A DNA stretch of 64,000 bases from the NCBI RefSeq assembly GCF_028009165.1, contig NW_026611615.1, forward strand, positions 496,001 to 560,000, given 5' to 3'. Positions 22,690 to 33,226 of the stretch are shown here, piece by piece. The notes below the pieces were generated by a model. That model had not been told where the DNA came from and ran no database searches. It saw only the letters and a list, made by a program, of their open reading frames with translations. The stretch is from Akanthomyces muscarius (Eukaryota > Ascomycota > Sordariomycetes > Hypocreales > Cordycipitaceae). Each line of letters begins with the position of its first letter. Position 1 is the first letter of the stretch. The translations under genes and the position numbers were made by a program.

Positions 22690-23772
22690 ATGTCCTTCAA
22701 GGTCATGGTGCGCGTCGGCGTGCCGCTGGTCCTCGGATCCGCGGGCTACGCCGCCTCGCGCGTCGACTGGCAAACGGCCGTTCGCGCCTTTCTCACCGGC
22801 CCTGGGCGCACCTCGCGCATTCTCCTCCTCATCTTTGTCCTCTTCAACATGAAGAACATGCCCTTTGTCTGGACCGTAAGCGGCTCAAATCTCGGGAAAC
22901 CCCTTTCACGCGCGAAAACAATGCTAATTCACGTCTGCCTGCCTGCCTCCTAGTATCGCATCTTCTACCCCATCATCCACCACAACGTCATCCGTCCCGC
23001 GCCCGAGCTCGGCCCCCGCGCCCTCTACCGGCACATCATCACGCGCACGCGCGCGCCGCTCCTCGAGATCGACTACAACCTGCACAAGTCCAACTCGACG
23101 TACTTTGCCGACCTCGACTCGTCGCGCACGCAGCTCGTCTCGTACCTCTGCCGGCCGGGGCTGGCCAAGCTCGCGTCCAACCCGCGCTTCAAGGTCGTGC
23201 TCGACCCCAAGACGGGCAGGCCCGCGCGGGGCTCGCTCGGCATCATGCTCGGCTCCGTCTCGTGCAGCTTCAAGCGCGAGATTGGCGCCTACCGCTCCTA
23301 CGAGATGTGGAGCCGTATCCTCTGCTGGGACCGCAAGTGGGCGTACATTGTGACGCACTTCCTGCCGGCGGGCGCCGCGCGGCCGACCGAGTGGCTCGAC
23401 CCAGGGTTCGCGGGGTGCCGCGTCCGAAGGGGCCAGGACGCCTCGGGCGGCTGGGAGAGCAAGATTCACGCCACGGCCATCAGCAAGTACGTCTTCAAGC
23501 TCGGCCGGCTGACGGTGCACCCGGCGGTGGTGTTTGAGGCGAGCGGGCTGTTGCCACCGCGCCCGGGTGGCTGGGTGAGCGGTGAGAACCACATTGGCGA
23601 TGAGTCGGCTGATCTGGGCCCTGTTGATTTCGAGGCGGACGGCGAGTGCACGTGGCAGCGCGTTGAGGCGGCGCGACGCCGGGGCATGGCGACGGCGCAT
23701 CACGTCCAGGAACTGGAGTCACTGCATGGCACGTTTGATGGCGGTAACAACGGCGCCATTGCTGTGTACTAA
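22690..23772 (+). CDS. Hot-dog fold thioesterase-like protein (THEM6/4HBT_2 type)
   Basis: Exons 22690-22875 and 22954-23772 (78-bp intron, phase 0) give 334 aa. The N-terminus is hydrophobic (PLVLGSAGYAA and RILLLIFVLFNMKNMPFVW), suggesting membrane association. After the splice comes YRIFYPIIHH. The hot-dog core has EIDYNLHKSNSTYFADLDSSR, then GSVSCSFKREIGAYRSYEMWSRI and WAYIVTHF. These features match the fungal/animal THEM6-like acyl-CoA thioesterase superfamily, which fungi often label 'capsule polysaccharide biosynthesis protein' without good reason. The catalytic Asp typical of 4HBT proteins may be in the DYNLH motif. Substrate and true activity are unknown. Confidence 0.8.
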
Positions 23773-24036
23773 CTACGAAAGGGAAAACGGACAATGAACG
23801 CGGCAAGATAAAGGAATAGAGAGGCGTCTTGCCTCAACTTGATTATAGACACGTATTCATTATAGAACCGGGCGACAGCTAGAATCAACTGTCCGCCAAT
23901 TTAATACATACAAGAACACGATTTTGTCAGCCAGACTTGCCGACGGGCACGGAAAAGGCGTGCCTAGCACCAACGCCAAAGCTCCTGCTTGATAACGCCT
24001 CCACCAAGTCGGATCAAATTTTTTTAGAACAATTAC

Positions 24037-24537
24037 CTACAGCCACAATGCCGTCGCCGTAAAGAATACCGCAGACATGATAGCCCAGCCAGCGCCGTAC
24101 ACGCCCGTCGTCGCCGCTGCGCCCGTCTTTGCCGACCCCGTCTCCGTGGGCAGGGCATACATGCCTTCGGTGCTCCCATTGTGCGTTCGCGCGTACTCCT
24201 TTTCGCATTCGCCAACAATGACGATGCCGGTTTCTGTGGAAAGTAAACTCTTTGTTAGCTACAGCCCGTCCGTCGTTGTGTCGAGGCGGAGAGAGGACGC
24301 ACTCATGATGTCGTCAATCTTGCAGCCGGCCTTGACCATGCACGGCGCGCCGAGGGCGGAAATATTGGGCAGCCGCGCGCAGATGCACTCCATGTCCAGC
24401 AGCCCGCAGCCCGCCTGGCCCGGCCCGGCCACGGCGCACCCGAGGGCGCATTTCGGGACCTCTTCGGTGAGCGCGGTGAGGTTGAGCCCGGCGAGGGCGG
24501 CCGCGACGAAGACGGCGAGGAGGAGGAAGACGCGCAT
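24037..24537 (-). CDS. CFEM-domain cell-surface protein, probably GPI-anchored
   Basis: Exons 24537-24303 and 24233-24037 (69-bp intron, CTTTCCACAG acceptor) give 143 aa. A signal peptide (MRVFLLLAVFVAAALA) is followed by a CFEM domain: KCALGC, GCGLLDMECICA, PCMVKAGC and, after the intron, GEC, giving eight cysteines. The Asp before ExCxC is the predicted haem-iron ligand. A short Thr/Ala/Gly-rich linker leads to a hydrophobic C-terminus (WAIMSAVFFTATALWL), the layout of a GPI signal. CFEM proteins of this class take up haem iron or act at the host interface. The intron is needed to gain the eighth cysteine and the C-terminal anchor, which supports the model. Confidence 0.9.
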
Positions 24538-26117
24538 ATCGAGGTGTGGGTGTACTGGTTTATGCAATTGGCTTTGGCGAAGCCAATTTATTGATCGCGT
24601 TGGTTTTCTATGGTGTCGATAAAGGATATAGATTTTGGCGGGTGGCTGCGACGATTCGGTGTAAGCCGCCAGTATGCCAACGATGGGTGTAACTAGCAAA
24701 CTCGACCTTTCGACGGGGCAAAATGCGCAAATTTCAAAAAACCTACCCAGTAGGTCAAGGCAAAGGAGTGGAGGGAGCACCCGCTCTGCTATATAGTTTC
24801 CCCATACTATGCATTCTCATTACTCGGCATGCGCAGGGATGGGCAGGGGAAATGGACATCCGTGCAGAGGAAAAGAGGCGTTGGAATTGTGGGGGGCAAC
24901 ATGCAAGGACCAAATCCTGCTATAGTTCAGCCTGGTTTTCGCCCGTTATTAGCATCAAGTTGTGAACCTAAGCGGCGCCATCAGGCCAGAGCTAGCAAGG
25001 CCGGCAGCCCCTGGTCTGGTTTCGCATGGGTGCAGATGTGGTTCGTGGCCTGCAGTAGCGGCATGACAGCGTGGTTTTGCGTGGTTCCCGAAAAAAGCGC
25101 CACCTTTGCCATGTGATGAAGATGATGGGACAAGAAGGTACTCTGGCAGCTGAGACAAAGGGACAAAACTGCAGACTCGGCAGTCGAACTGTTGTCTAAA
25201 CAGGCATGCAAGACTCGCTGCTTTTTTCGCTCCTCTCAGCTCTGGTTATCTTGTTTGGTTTCTTGGCCATTGTCTCCCGGAACACGGCTTCAAATATCAC
25301 CGCTGTCCAAGGCCCCAATTGCTAGTTACGCTATCGTATGGATCCCCGTCTCCGCTGTAGCCGTGACGCCGCAGCCGTGAGGATTGCGAATCGGGCTGAG
25401 TAGCCTGGTCTGGTCCTTGTGGGAGTTATAATCGTGGGATTGACGCAATGCTTTTTTTGTTTTATCTTCCACCTCAAAAACACGTTCTGCTCGGATCGGT
25501 CAACATTGCGGGTCGAGCATCTCATGTCGTCGGCGGCACCACCCACCTCTGGCACCGTGGACATGCCCAGGCGTTGCTGGTGCGGGCAGCAGTCGCACGC
25601 AATCCATGTGAAAGAAGAACATTGCGACCAGATCCAAAACCGGTGCTTGACATGCCGGTATAGTTTCCATGGCTTTTTTTAGAGGCTATCTACAGTCGCG
25701 CATGAGGACCGCCATGTCAAATGCGATCAGTCTGTATGTCGGCGCATGTGCTACTTGGGGGTAGTTTTGTCCAGCCATGACTTACACCTCATCGCACGGG
25801 CGAGAAGACCGCCACCTCAGAGTATCGACGGCTTTTGCAAGAAGAATGACGGATTCGTGACAATTCCCCTCGAGTATGCCATTTCTTCTCGTCTCTTTCC
25901 ATCAAAGCCACCAGACTCTACGCGGTCATGTTGTGGACCTCCAATCGGCAAGTACTTGATTTATGGCAAAGGTCGCTACAATGCATCTAATCGCAAATGC
26001 AGTTATGACGAGGAACGATCATTTCAAAACTATCACGGCATATAGAGTAGAGAGTGTGTAATTTTGCCTTTGTCTGCTCGAGCGCAGCCAGCTGCAGCCT
26101 TTCCAAGACGTAAGAAT
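24538..26117. other. Intergenic interval
   Basis: About 1.6 kb between the promoter side of the CFEM gene and the 3' end of the DUF4267-like gene. Short frames on both strands show no motif or splice pattern. Nothing specific was recognised. Confidence 0.5.
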
Positions 26118-26605
26118 TCATCCTCGCAACTTGACACCAACCATGGCGACTGCGACAGTTCCGAGTGAGGCCACCAATGCCCTGAATATTGTAGCCTATA
26201 TTAGCATCACGTCGAGTGACTGTCTGGGTATGTATGGCTCAAGGCTTACTCGGGGTATTTCTTGTTCCTCCACGCAAGCCAAATATCCAGAATGGCGACA
26301 CACATGGTGCTCAGGATCACGGTGCCCATTTCCTTATTTCTGCCTGCTCGGCCAAGGCAATAGATTGCGACGGCGATGGTCAAGTCTCGCCCACAGACCA
26401 GTACACCGAGTGTTGTATAGTCGATTGTTCTGGTCGCCGCAGCGGTAGCTCCCCCCGCCTCGGCGGTGTTGAGTGAGCTTTCGTGGGTGACGCCAAAGAG
26501 GTCATCGACTTTCCGAGGATTCGCGATACCAATGATGCTGAAACCCGCAAACAATGCGGCAACACCTAGGCCAATGGTATTTAGATTAGTGGTAGAGATG
26601 GGCAT
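26118..26605 (-). CDS. DUF4267-like small integral membrane protein
   Basis: Exons 26605-26250 and 26181-26118 (68-bp intron with GCTAAT branch and TTCAG acceptor) give 139 aa. There are four hydrophobic helices: near IGLGVAALFAGFSIIGIA, LGVLVCGRDLTIAVAIYCLG, VILSTMCVAILDIWLAW and, after the splice, ALVASLGTVAVAMVGV. The RDLTIA and DIWLAWRNKKYPE segments match the DUF4267 family. Without the intron the protein would stop at KKYPE and lose the last helix. The acceptor was chosen over a nearer TAG because only it gives a membrane helix. The function is unknown. Confidence 0.8.
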
Positions 26606-28612
26606 GCTTGCGGTGTTTTGTTTACAGGCTGATGTTGCAGTTGCCAGAATACGCTGTTCCTACTTCAGCCGCAGTGCTGCAAGGGGATGACCGGACTTTC
26701 CGTATTTGTAGCAGCCTTACAAATTTCAGGCTGCACCTGTGAGTCAAACGCTGGGATATAAAATGGCGAATGCCAGGATGACTGAGAGTCAGATTCAAAC
26801 TTGTCAACGTCTCAAAAAAGTCTACACTCTTGCCAATCACATTTTCAGATTAAGTCGGAGGCTTCAATGCAAGCAACCATGAACCGAGTCGGCGGTGTCA
26901 AGCTCCCAAGTGACCTGCAGGGTGCCAGCTCGTGGAGCTACCCGGCAGTTGCTCCTCGTGCAACAAACTCCTGTATTGTTACGCCAATTGATAAAAGACT
27001 AGGCAGTAAACTCAGTCCCAGAATTAAGCTGAATTTTTTAGGTTTGACTTAGAGCTGCTTCTTACAGTGGTTGCGGTACTCGGGAGACAAAATCCATACG
27101 TGTAAATCCACATAGGCGTCAAGCTGTCCACCCATGAGCTGTTACACCACAGCACATCAGCTCGAGTGCGCGGCAACGCTCCTACAAGCACCTGATCTCT
27201 TTGCCACCGGGTGACTGAATACTCTTAGAATGACCATGTTAACCAGACAAGAATAACCACGACTGCCGGGGGCGACGTGTGGTTCATTCAGCAGCGACGT
27301 AATGCGAGGTGGAAATTTACGAGTGCAAGCGCAGCTAGGCACGGATAGAGGCGGCCAGACAACGCGATACGAGAGGAGCAAAAGAAAAACAGAAACAGTA
27401 ACAAAGCAGGAAGGGGTAACGGAAAATAGAATGAAAAAAAAAGAGAAGATCCAAGCTATCAGTCAAAAAATATATATGGTCCACATCGCCAGTTTTTCTG
27501 GCTCGGTGCTTGACTCTAATATTTGTCATCATCATATGAGCTTGGATCGTTTCTGCACAACAGACGTATCTCCCAAGAAATTCCCAAAGAAATCCCAGAG
27601 TGTAAAAAAAAAGATTTGGGATCAATGCCGGAGAGCATCAACAAGAAATACGGGCCCAGTCCAAAAGGAAAAAGACTCGGAACCCCCTTCGCCGCAAGAA
27701 TGAGCCCCATCGAGTAACTGAGCCGTGAAGCTCAGCAATCGCATTACTATCGATCTCGACAAATACCTTCTGCGCCCGAAACCACCACAGCAAGAGCCAC
27801 AAGCGTCAACCTACCACCCACCTGCTGTCTGCCAAACGCACACTCCATCCCGGGACCGCACCCGACTCGGACTCGTATCTTCATCCTGTGAGGGTTCGAG
27901 CGGCGGCTGTGAGAAGGAGGTGACGCATCGGCTCGAGGCGGGCGAATGTAGCGGCAAGCCGGGCATGGTCATTGCCAGAGGCGGCCAAGGCACGGAAGTC
28001 AGCCGCAGTGCTTTTATGGCGGCGCGTTTCCGCATGCTTCTTTTCCGTGAGGAAGAAGAAGGTGTCCGGGGACTTTCTCCCAAAGCTAGAGGAAGAGATT
28101 TTTCAGATGAAACATCTCTGTGTGTGAGCTTCGACAGCGATCTGTTGAGCGAAGGGGAGATGAAGAAGGAAAGGGAAAAGAGAAAAGTCGAGGCAGAAAA
28201 TTTGGAGCTCTTAATTCTGCCTGGTGCTATTGTGGGGCTGGGCGCCGGGCGGTGGAAAGCGGATTGGGTGGGCGCATGCATTTACAGGGGAGTGTCGTTC
28301 TAAGCGGGAGCTTGCTCGAAGCTCGCGATTCCAGCTAGAAGCCCAGGCAACGATTCACTGCCGTCTCTGCCTTGAACAACCGCCAACTACTGCCTTATCT
28401 GCCTAGCTGCGCTCCTGAGATTGGCCACGAGGGGGAACTGCAGAGATATAATAACACGCTGCCGTGCTTTCTCCGCGTGAGCTGACAGGGCGCCGACACA
28501 AAGAAAAACCAACCCGAGTTGGACGCCCTCGAGCACGCGTGCCTTTGAGGACTCGAGATAAAACACCAGCCACCATCCATTTACGCTACGACACAATCTC
28601 GCAGAACTCATC
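26606..28612. other. Intergenic interval between divergent genes
   Basis: About 2 kb containing the promoters of the DUF4267-like gene and of RAE1. Frames at 27725-28303 (plus) and 27811-28281 (minus) overlap each other, have no motifs and low-complexity composition, and are not called as genes. Confidence 0.45.
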
Positions 28613-29815
28613 ATGTCGGGACTCTTTGGATCCGCGACATCGGCAGCGTCGGCCACGTCGAATGCGCTCGGCGACCTCAAGTCAGACGTGGCGCTGAGCG
28701 ATCCTCCCACCGACACCATCACGGCACTGTCCTTTTCGCCTGGCCAGAGCCAGCAGGACTTCCTTGCCATCTCCAGCTGGGATAACAAAGTCCGCATCTA
28801 CGAGATCAACCAGAACGGCCAGAGCCAGGGCCGCCACGCGTTTGAGCACAGCCAGCCCGTCTTTGACTGCGACTTTTCCAAGGTGAGTTTTCCTACGTGC
28901 TCGATGCGACGCCATGCCCTACGGCAAATCCTAACAGAGGGACGTCTAGGATGGAACCAAAATCGCCTCCGCATCGGCCGACAAGAACGTCAAGGTCTGC
29001 GACCTCGCCTCGCAGCAGGACATTGTCATTGGCACCCACGACCAGCCCGTGCGCTCGTGCCGCTTCTTCGACAGCAGCGGCACCCCCATGGTGGTGACCG
29101 GCTCGTGGGACAAGACCGTCAAGTACTGGGATCTGCGTCAGCAGGGCGCTGCGGCTACCCTGCAGTGCCAGGAGCGCGTGTACACGGCCGACGTGCGCGA
29201 CAACCTGTGTGTCGTAGGCACCGCCGACCGTTACATCAACATTGTCAACCTCAAGGACCCGACCAAGATCTACAAGACGCTCCAGAGCCCGCTCAAATGG
29301 CAGACCAGAGTAGTTAGTTGTTTCACTGACGCTGCCGGCTTTGCGATTGGCAGCATTGAGGGGCGCTGCGCGATTCAATACGTCGAGGACAAGGATTCTA
29401 CGTTTGTGCCCCCCCTCTACATCTCCTTGTCCTGGAAATGCTTGCTAACATTTACAGATCAAACTTTTCTTTCAAGTGCCACCGCGATCCCGTCGTCAAC
29501 AACAGCGTCAGCGTGCACGCCGTCAACGCCATCTCCTTCCACCCCGTCCACGGCACCTTTAGCACCGCGGGCTCGGACGGCACCTTTCACTTCTGGGACA
29601 AGGACGCCAAGCACCGCCTCAAGGGCTACCCCAACGTCGGAGGCAGCATCACCGCCACGACCTTTAACAAGAGCGGCACCATCTTTGCCTACGCCGTCGG
29701 CTACGACTGGAGTAAGGGGTACCAGCATAATACGCAAAACTACCCCATCAAGGTCATGCTGCACCCCGTCAACAATGACGAGTGCAGGCCTCGCCCGTCG
29801 ACGAAGAAGCGGTAG
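28613..29815 (+). CDS. RAE1: mRNA export factor / nucleoporin RAE1 (GLE2), WD40 protein
   Basis: Exons 28613-28882, 28950-29401 and 29458-29815 give 359 aa, the normal length for RAE1. The protein is a seven-bladed beta-propeller that binds the GLEBS motif of a nucleoporin at the nuclear pore and is needed for poly(A) RNA export. Visible marks are TDTITALSFSPG, ISSWDNKVRIYEI, GSWDKTVKYWDLR, IGSIEGRCAIQYVE and, after the second intron, SNFSFKCHRD, HAVNAISFHPVHGTF, SDGTFHFWDKD and the conserved YAVGYDWSKGY near the C-terminus. The second donor (AC|GTTTGT) is slightly unusual. This is a single-copy housekeeping gene. Confidence 0.95.
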
Positions 29816-30314
29816 AGGAAGAGACGGAGGATATGGTGTCTGGTGGTAGATTTCCGTTTCATTTTCTCGTGCCAAGGATTAGAAACCGTGCTGCAATTTG
29901 GATGAAGAACCTTGTTAGACAAGGAGGCGATACCAGGGCTGCTGAAAGAAAGGACGATATAAAATCCCAATAAGTAAAGAACAAATGTTCTGTATAGTAG
30001 TTAGTTATGATGGCCAGGGCTTAGTATAAATGAATTTGCTGCACTCGAGGAACTACACTGCGTGTGTCCATGTTTTGTAGTCTGGTGGTGCACCCTGGAA
30101 TCGAAGTGTTGAGACTCGATTGCTACACCCCATTGTGATCCACAGCTGTAAAACGCCGTGATACAAACAAAGAAGATCGAATTACGTCTCTAGTAAAAAT
30201 GGCAGGCCGTCAGGTGAGAACTGAACCGATGAGCACAGCATTACAAAAGTTAAGAGTCTGCCACATGTATAATTGGAAATAACGAGCCGACCGGTCATCC
30301 CATCATGGCGAAAC
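29816..30314. other. Intergenic interval before tRNA-Glu
   Basis: About 500 bp holding the RAE1 3' UTR and the tRNA flank. No gene was seen. Confidence 0.5.
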
Positions 30315-30402
30315 TCCGATGTCGTCTAGTGGTTTTAGGATCCTGCGCTTTCAAGATTTATTGAGTGCCGCAGTGGCCGGGGTTCGATTCCCCGCATCGG
30401 AG
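30315..30402 (+). tRNA. tRNA-Glu (anticodon TTC) with a 14-nt intron
   Basis: The acceptor stem TCCGATG pairs with CATCGGA, followed by a discriminator G. The D arm begins GTCTAGTGGTTTTAGGA. The anticodon stem CTGCG pairs with CGCAG, and the loop reads CTTTCA with anticodon TTC. A 14-nt insert (AGATTTATTGAGTG) lies at the canonical position after base 37. The T arm CGGGG-TTCGATT-CCCCG is perfect. A run of T residues downstream (from 30410) is the Pol III terminator. GAA-decoding tRNA-Glu is expected from the anticodon. Confidence 0.92.
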
Positions 30403-31090
30403 ATCCATCTTTTTTATTTTTGCTCGCAATTCTCTGAACTGCTGTCGTTTGGATTCTAAAGGCCCTTTTAGCTTTTTGTGGTGCTACGAAAGCCAAAGGT
30501 GGAAGCCCAGTCTGCTATCGTACGGACAATGAACGAGTTGCAGACTTCTGTTTTCTGTACGTGTCCATGCAAGCAGGTTTTCTTTTCTTCTTCTTCTTCT
30601 TCCTCTTCTTGTAGAAGGTACAAGTAAATGGGCAAAAAAAGAAGGGAACTCGGATGTGTTTCGCGAGTACGTACAGGCTTACGCCAACATTGACGTTCTG
30701 CTCTTGAAGACTTGCGGCTTGCCGCATAACCACTGATTGCGACTTGCTTTATAGACCATGTCTGACGAGCGCTCTAACATGTACGGCCATAGCCGAGTGA
30801 CAAATTCTGGATCCCGTCTGATCTCCGAGCGACAACCACTCGAGCGCCCGAATAGTAGCTGGGTCGGTGACGACCAGCGAACTCCGGGTGTTGTACATTT
30901 TTTGTATTTTTAGAATGCATTCCTACCTCCCTTTTTGCCATAATCACAGACACACTCACAATACCACTAAAACACTGCATATCCAGAGTTGTGCGTTGGA
31001 TCCGGATGATTGTAACGAAGATGCTGTCCACTACTTGTACAGACCGCAACCTTTCTGACTCTGCGTTGCCACGCCGTCGCGCTTTGCTGT
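30403..31090. other. Intergenic interval with CTT-rich tract
   Basis: About 690 bp between the tRNA and the 3' end of the next minus-strand gene. A CTT/pyrimidine microsatellite lies at 30577-30610. Nothing else was recognised. Confidence 0.5.
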
Positions 31091-31705
31091 TTATAGGCCG
31101 CCGAAAGCAGCAGCCCAGTCCAGGACCGTGAAGACGGCATCCAGGACCGTGATGCGATCCAGGCCTTTGCCCATGATCCAGCGGTCCGAGCTGCGGCTCC
31201 GGGTAAAGTTGAGCACCGCCTGCGAGCAGTTGCCGATGCCCAGCACAATCAGCACCATGAAGTCGGGCGAAAAGTCGCCGTCGGCGTTGCGGATCGAAAA
31301 GGCGGCGGTGCTGCCGGTGACGGCGCGCCTGAAGAGGCCGTAGACGCGAAAGACGGCGAGCGCGGCCATGGCCGTGTTCATGCCCCCGAGGTAGGCCATG
31401 ACGTCGTGGTGCCAGGCGTCGCCAGAAGGCAGGGCCGCGACGGCGGCGTCGGGGGAAGAGCGGCGCAGGGAGAGCTTGCGCATCATGAAATCCTGGCGGA
31501 AGGAGAAGTGGTAGAATGCGCTGTGGGAGGTGGGAGTGTTAGCAGCTGGGGGATGTCCGGTTGGGAAGCTGGGCGTACCTGGTGAACCAGAGCTGGAGGG
31601 CCATGTGTTAGTCGGCACGAGAGGGCATGACGTTGCTAGAGGACATACGGCATTGCCAACATAGAGGGCTTTGAGAAAGCTGGGCTGGGCCAGAGTCGAA
31701 GACAT
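31091..31705 (-). CDS. Uncharacterised fungal membrane protein with a 14-nt internal exon
   Basis: Exons 31705-31649, 31592-31579 and 31520-31091 give 166 aa. The second exon is only 14 nt (LWFT plus two bases of a Ser codon). It is flanked by introns of 56 and 58 bp with good GT-AG ends. It joins LKALYVGNA to SAFYHFSFRQDFMMRKL in frame and completes a hydrophobic first segment. Further helices lie near AYLGGMNTAMAALAVFRVYG, FMVLIVLGIGNCSQAVL and ITVLDAVFTVLDWAAAF. Reading through the introns instead gives a proline-rich, implausible insert. The family is not one I can name, and the function is unknown. Confidence 0.75.
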   Translation of the reverse strand: MSSTLAQPSFLKALYVGNAVCPLATSCPLVPTNTWPSSSGSPGTPSFPTGHPPAANTPTSHSAFYHFSFRQDFMMRKLSLRRSSPDAAVAALPSGDAWHHDVMAYLGGMNTAMAALAVFRVYGLFRRAVTGSTAAFSIRNADGDFSPDFMVLIVLGIGNCSQAVLNFTRSRSSDRWIMGKGLDRITVLDAVFTVLDWAAAFGGL

Positions 31706-32484
31706 GGTGAAGATGGTTCCGCGTGTTGTAACGGTGTTGTGTGGGTTCAGAGCCGTGTGAGTGATGCTAGCGACCGGAGGTTTGTAGCTGCAATTGGTCG
31801 TGAAGGACTGCGGCTGCACAACTTTGATGAGATGAGATGAATGGGTTTGAAATTTAAAGGATAAAAGAATCAAATAGGACGTAGGAAAGATACGAATAGC
31901 TAGGACTAATACGACAGAAGCTCGCGTGAGTCTGCCTTCGCTGACTGCCCCAGTCTTTCGAACCTCGGCATTCTCCACCTAGGAAGCTAAAGCTGGCGAT
32001 AGCCGTGCATGAATGGATGAATCGGGAAATACTGTTTAAAGACGAGACGAAGAATCTCGCTAGTGGGCAGGAATGGAAAACCAAGGCAAGCTTCACGAGA
32101 GGATATTAGACTGTGGTGGTAGACAAAAGACATGCTTGCATTGGGAAGCTCTCCGGCGTTTCCGCGAGGAGCTGCAGTGTATTAGGTAGATGGATTGTAC
32201 AGTAAGCTATGCCAATAGGTAGAGGTACAAGAAAAAAAGCTAGTTAAAAAGAGTTTGTGTTTTGTTTTGCAGGGAATGCCTCGCATGCACTATGCTCGTG
32301 GCATTATGCCAGCCTGCGTGTTGTATATATATATAGTGGTGTTGCAACACCGTTGTCCACTGGACAGGTTTCCTTTGAGGTGATTGGAGCAAGAAACAGA
32401 TTGCAAAGGAAAAAGAAAATGTGCCGAGAGAAGCAAATGGTCATCAAGAGTCATTAGAGTAAGGATTGGTCCTTGAGAGGCCAA
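31706..32484. other. Intergenic interval
   Basis: About 780 bp upstream of the previous gene and downstream of the mitochondrial-type gene. Contains a short TATATATA run near 32324. No gene was seen. Confidence 0.5.
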
Positions 32485-33226
32485 TTAGATGGTCTTGGGG
32501 ACGGGACCGAGAACGTCGTCGACCATGCCCTTCCAGAAGTCACGGATCATGTGGCCGTGCTCGGCGGCTGTGCTGCCGCTGCCGTCGGCAGCAGGCGCGT
32601 CATGCGCAAACTTGAGCTCGATGCCGTCGAGCGAGAGGCCCTCGACGGCGGAGAGCGGCGTGGCGGGCGCGACTCGGTCGGGCTCGGCGGCGAAGATGGT
32701 GGGCTTGGAGAAGGCGACCTCGGGGGCGGACGGCGCGAGGGCGTGCGCGGCGCCGTAGTTGTCGGGGAGAAGAGGGACGCGCGGGCCGGCGGCGACGGGG
32801 GCTGCGGAGGAAAAGTCCATGGTGGGCAGGATCATGGCGTCGAGGTGCGTCGGGGGCACGCCGACCTGGCTGGCGCTCGAGTGGAAGGTCTGCATGAGCG
32901 GGCGGGGCCGGTCGGCGATGCTGGGCTGGGGAGTAGGGCGGTGGGTGGTGGTGATGCCACGGGACTGTGCGGGAGGGAGGATGCGTGTCAGCAGCGGCTG
33001 CTCGGTGACAAGAAGGGAGGGATTGAGGAGAGGGCAAGTGATGGAGACGTACCTTGTTGTGCTCGCGGTCGCGGAGGAGATCGGCATACTTGGGCATGAG
33101 AGGAGCGCCGCCGTGGTGAGCGGTGCTGTCGAGGAGGGAGCCGCTGCTGCGGGAGACGGCGGCGGGCGCGGCGGTCGAGCTGATGGCGCGGGAGAGCTTG
33201 GCGACGGGAGCAGTGACTCTAGACAT
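32485..33226 (-). CDS. Uncharacterised protein, probably imported into mitochondria
   Basis: Exons 33226-33053 and 32964-32485 (88-bp intron, GTACGT/CACAG, phase 0) give 217 aa. The N-terminus (MSRVTAPVAKLSRAISSTAA) is rich in Ser, Ala, Arg and Lys with no acidic residue, typical of a mitochondrial presequence. The splice joins LLRDREHNK to SRGITTTHRPTPQPSIADRPRP. The remainder is Ala/Pro-rich with THLDAMILPTMDFSSAA and a C-terminal helix (EHGHMIRDFWKGMVDDVLGP). No catalytic motif or transmembrane helix is visible. I do not recognise the family; fungal-specific status is an inference. Confidence 0.7.

Noticed and set aside
27725..28303. Overlapping frames of 192 aa (plus) and 156 aa (minus)
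   Set aside because: Neither has motifs or convincing start context; the plus frame begins with GTG. Probably promoter or leader sequence of RAE1.
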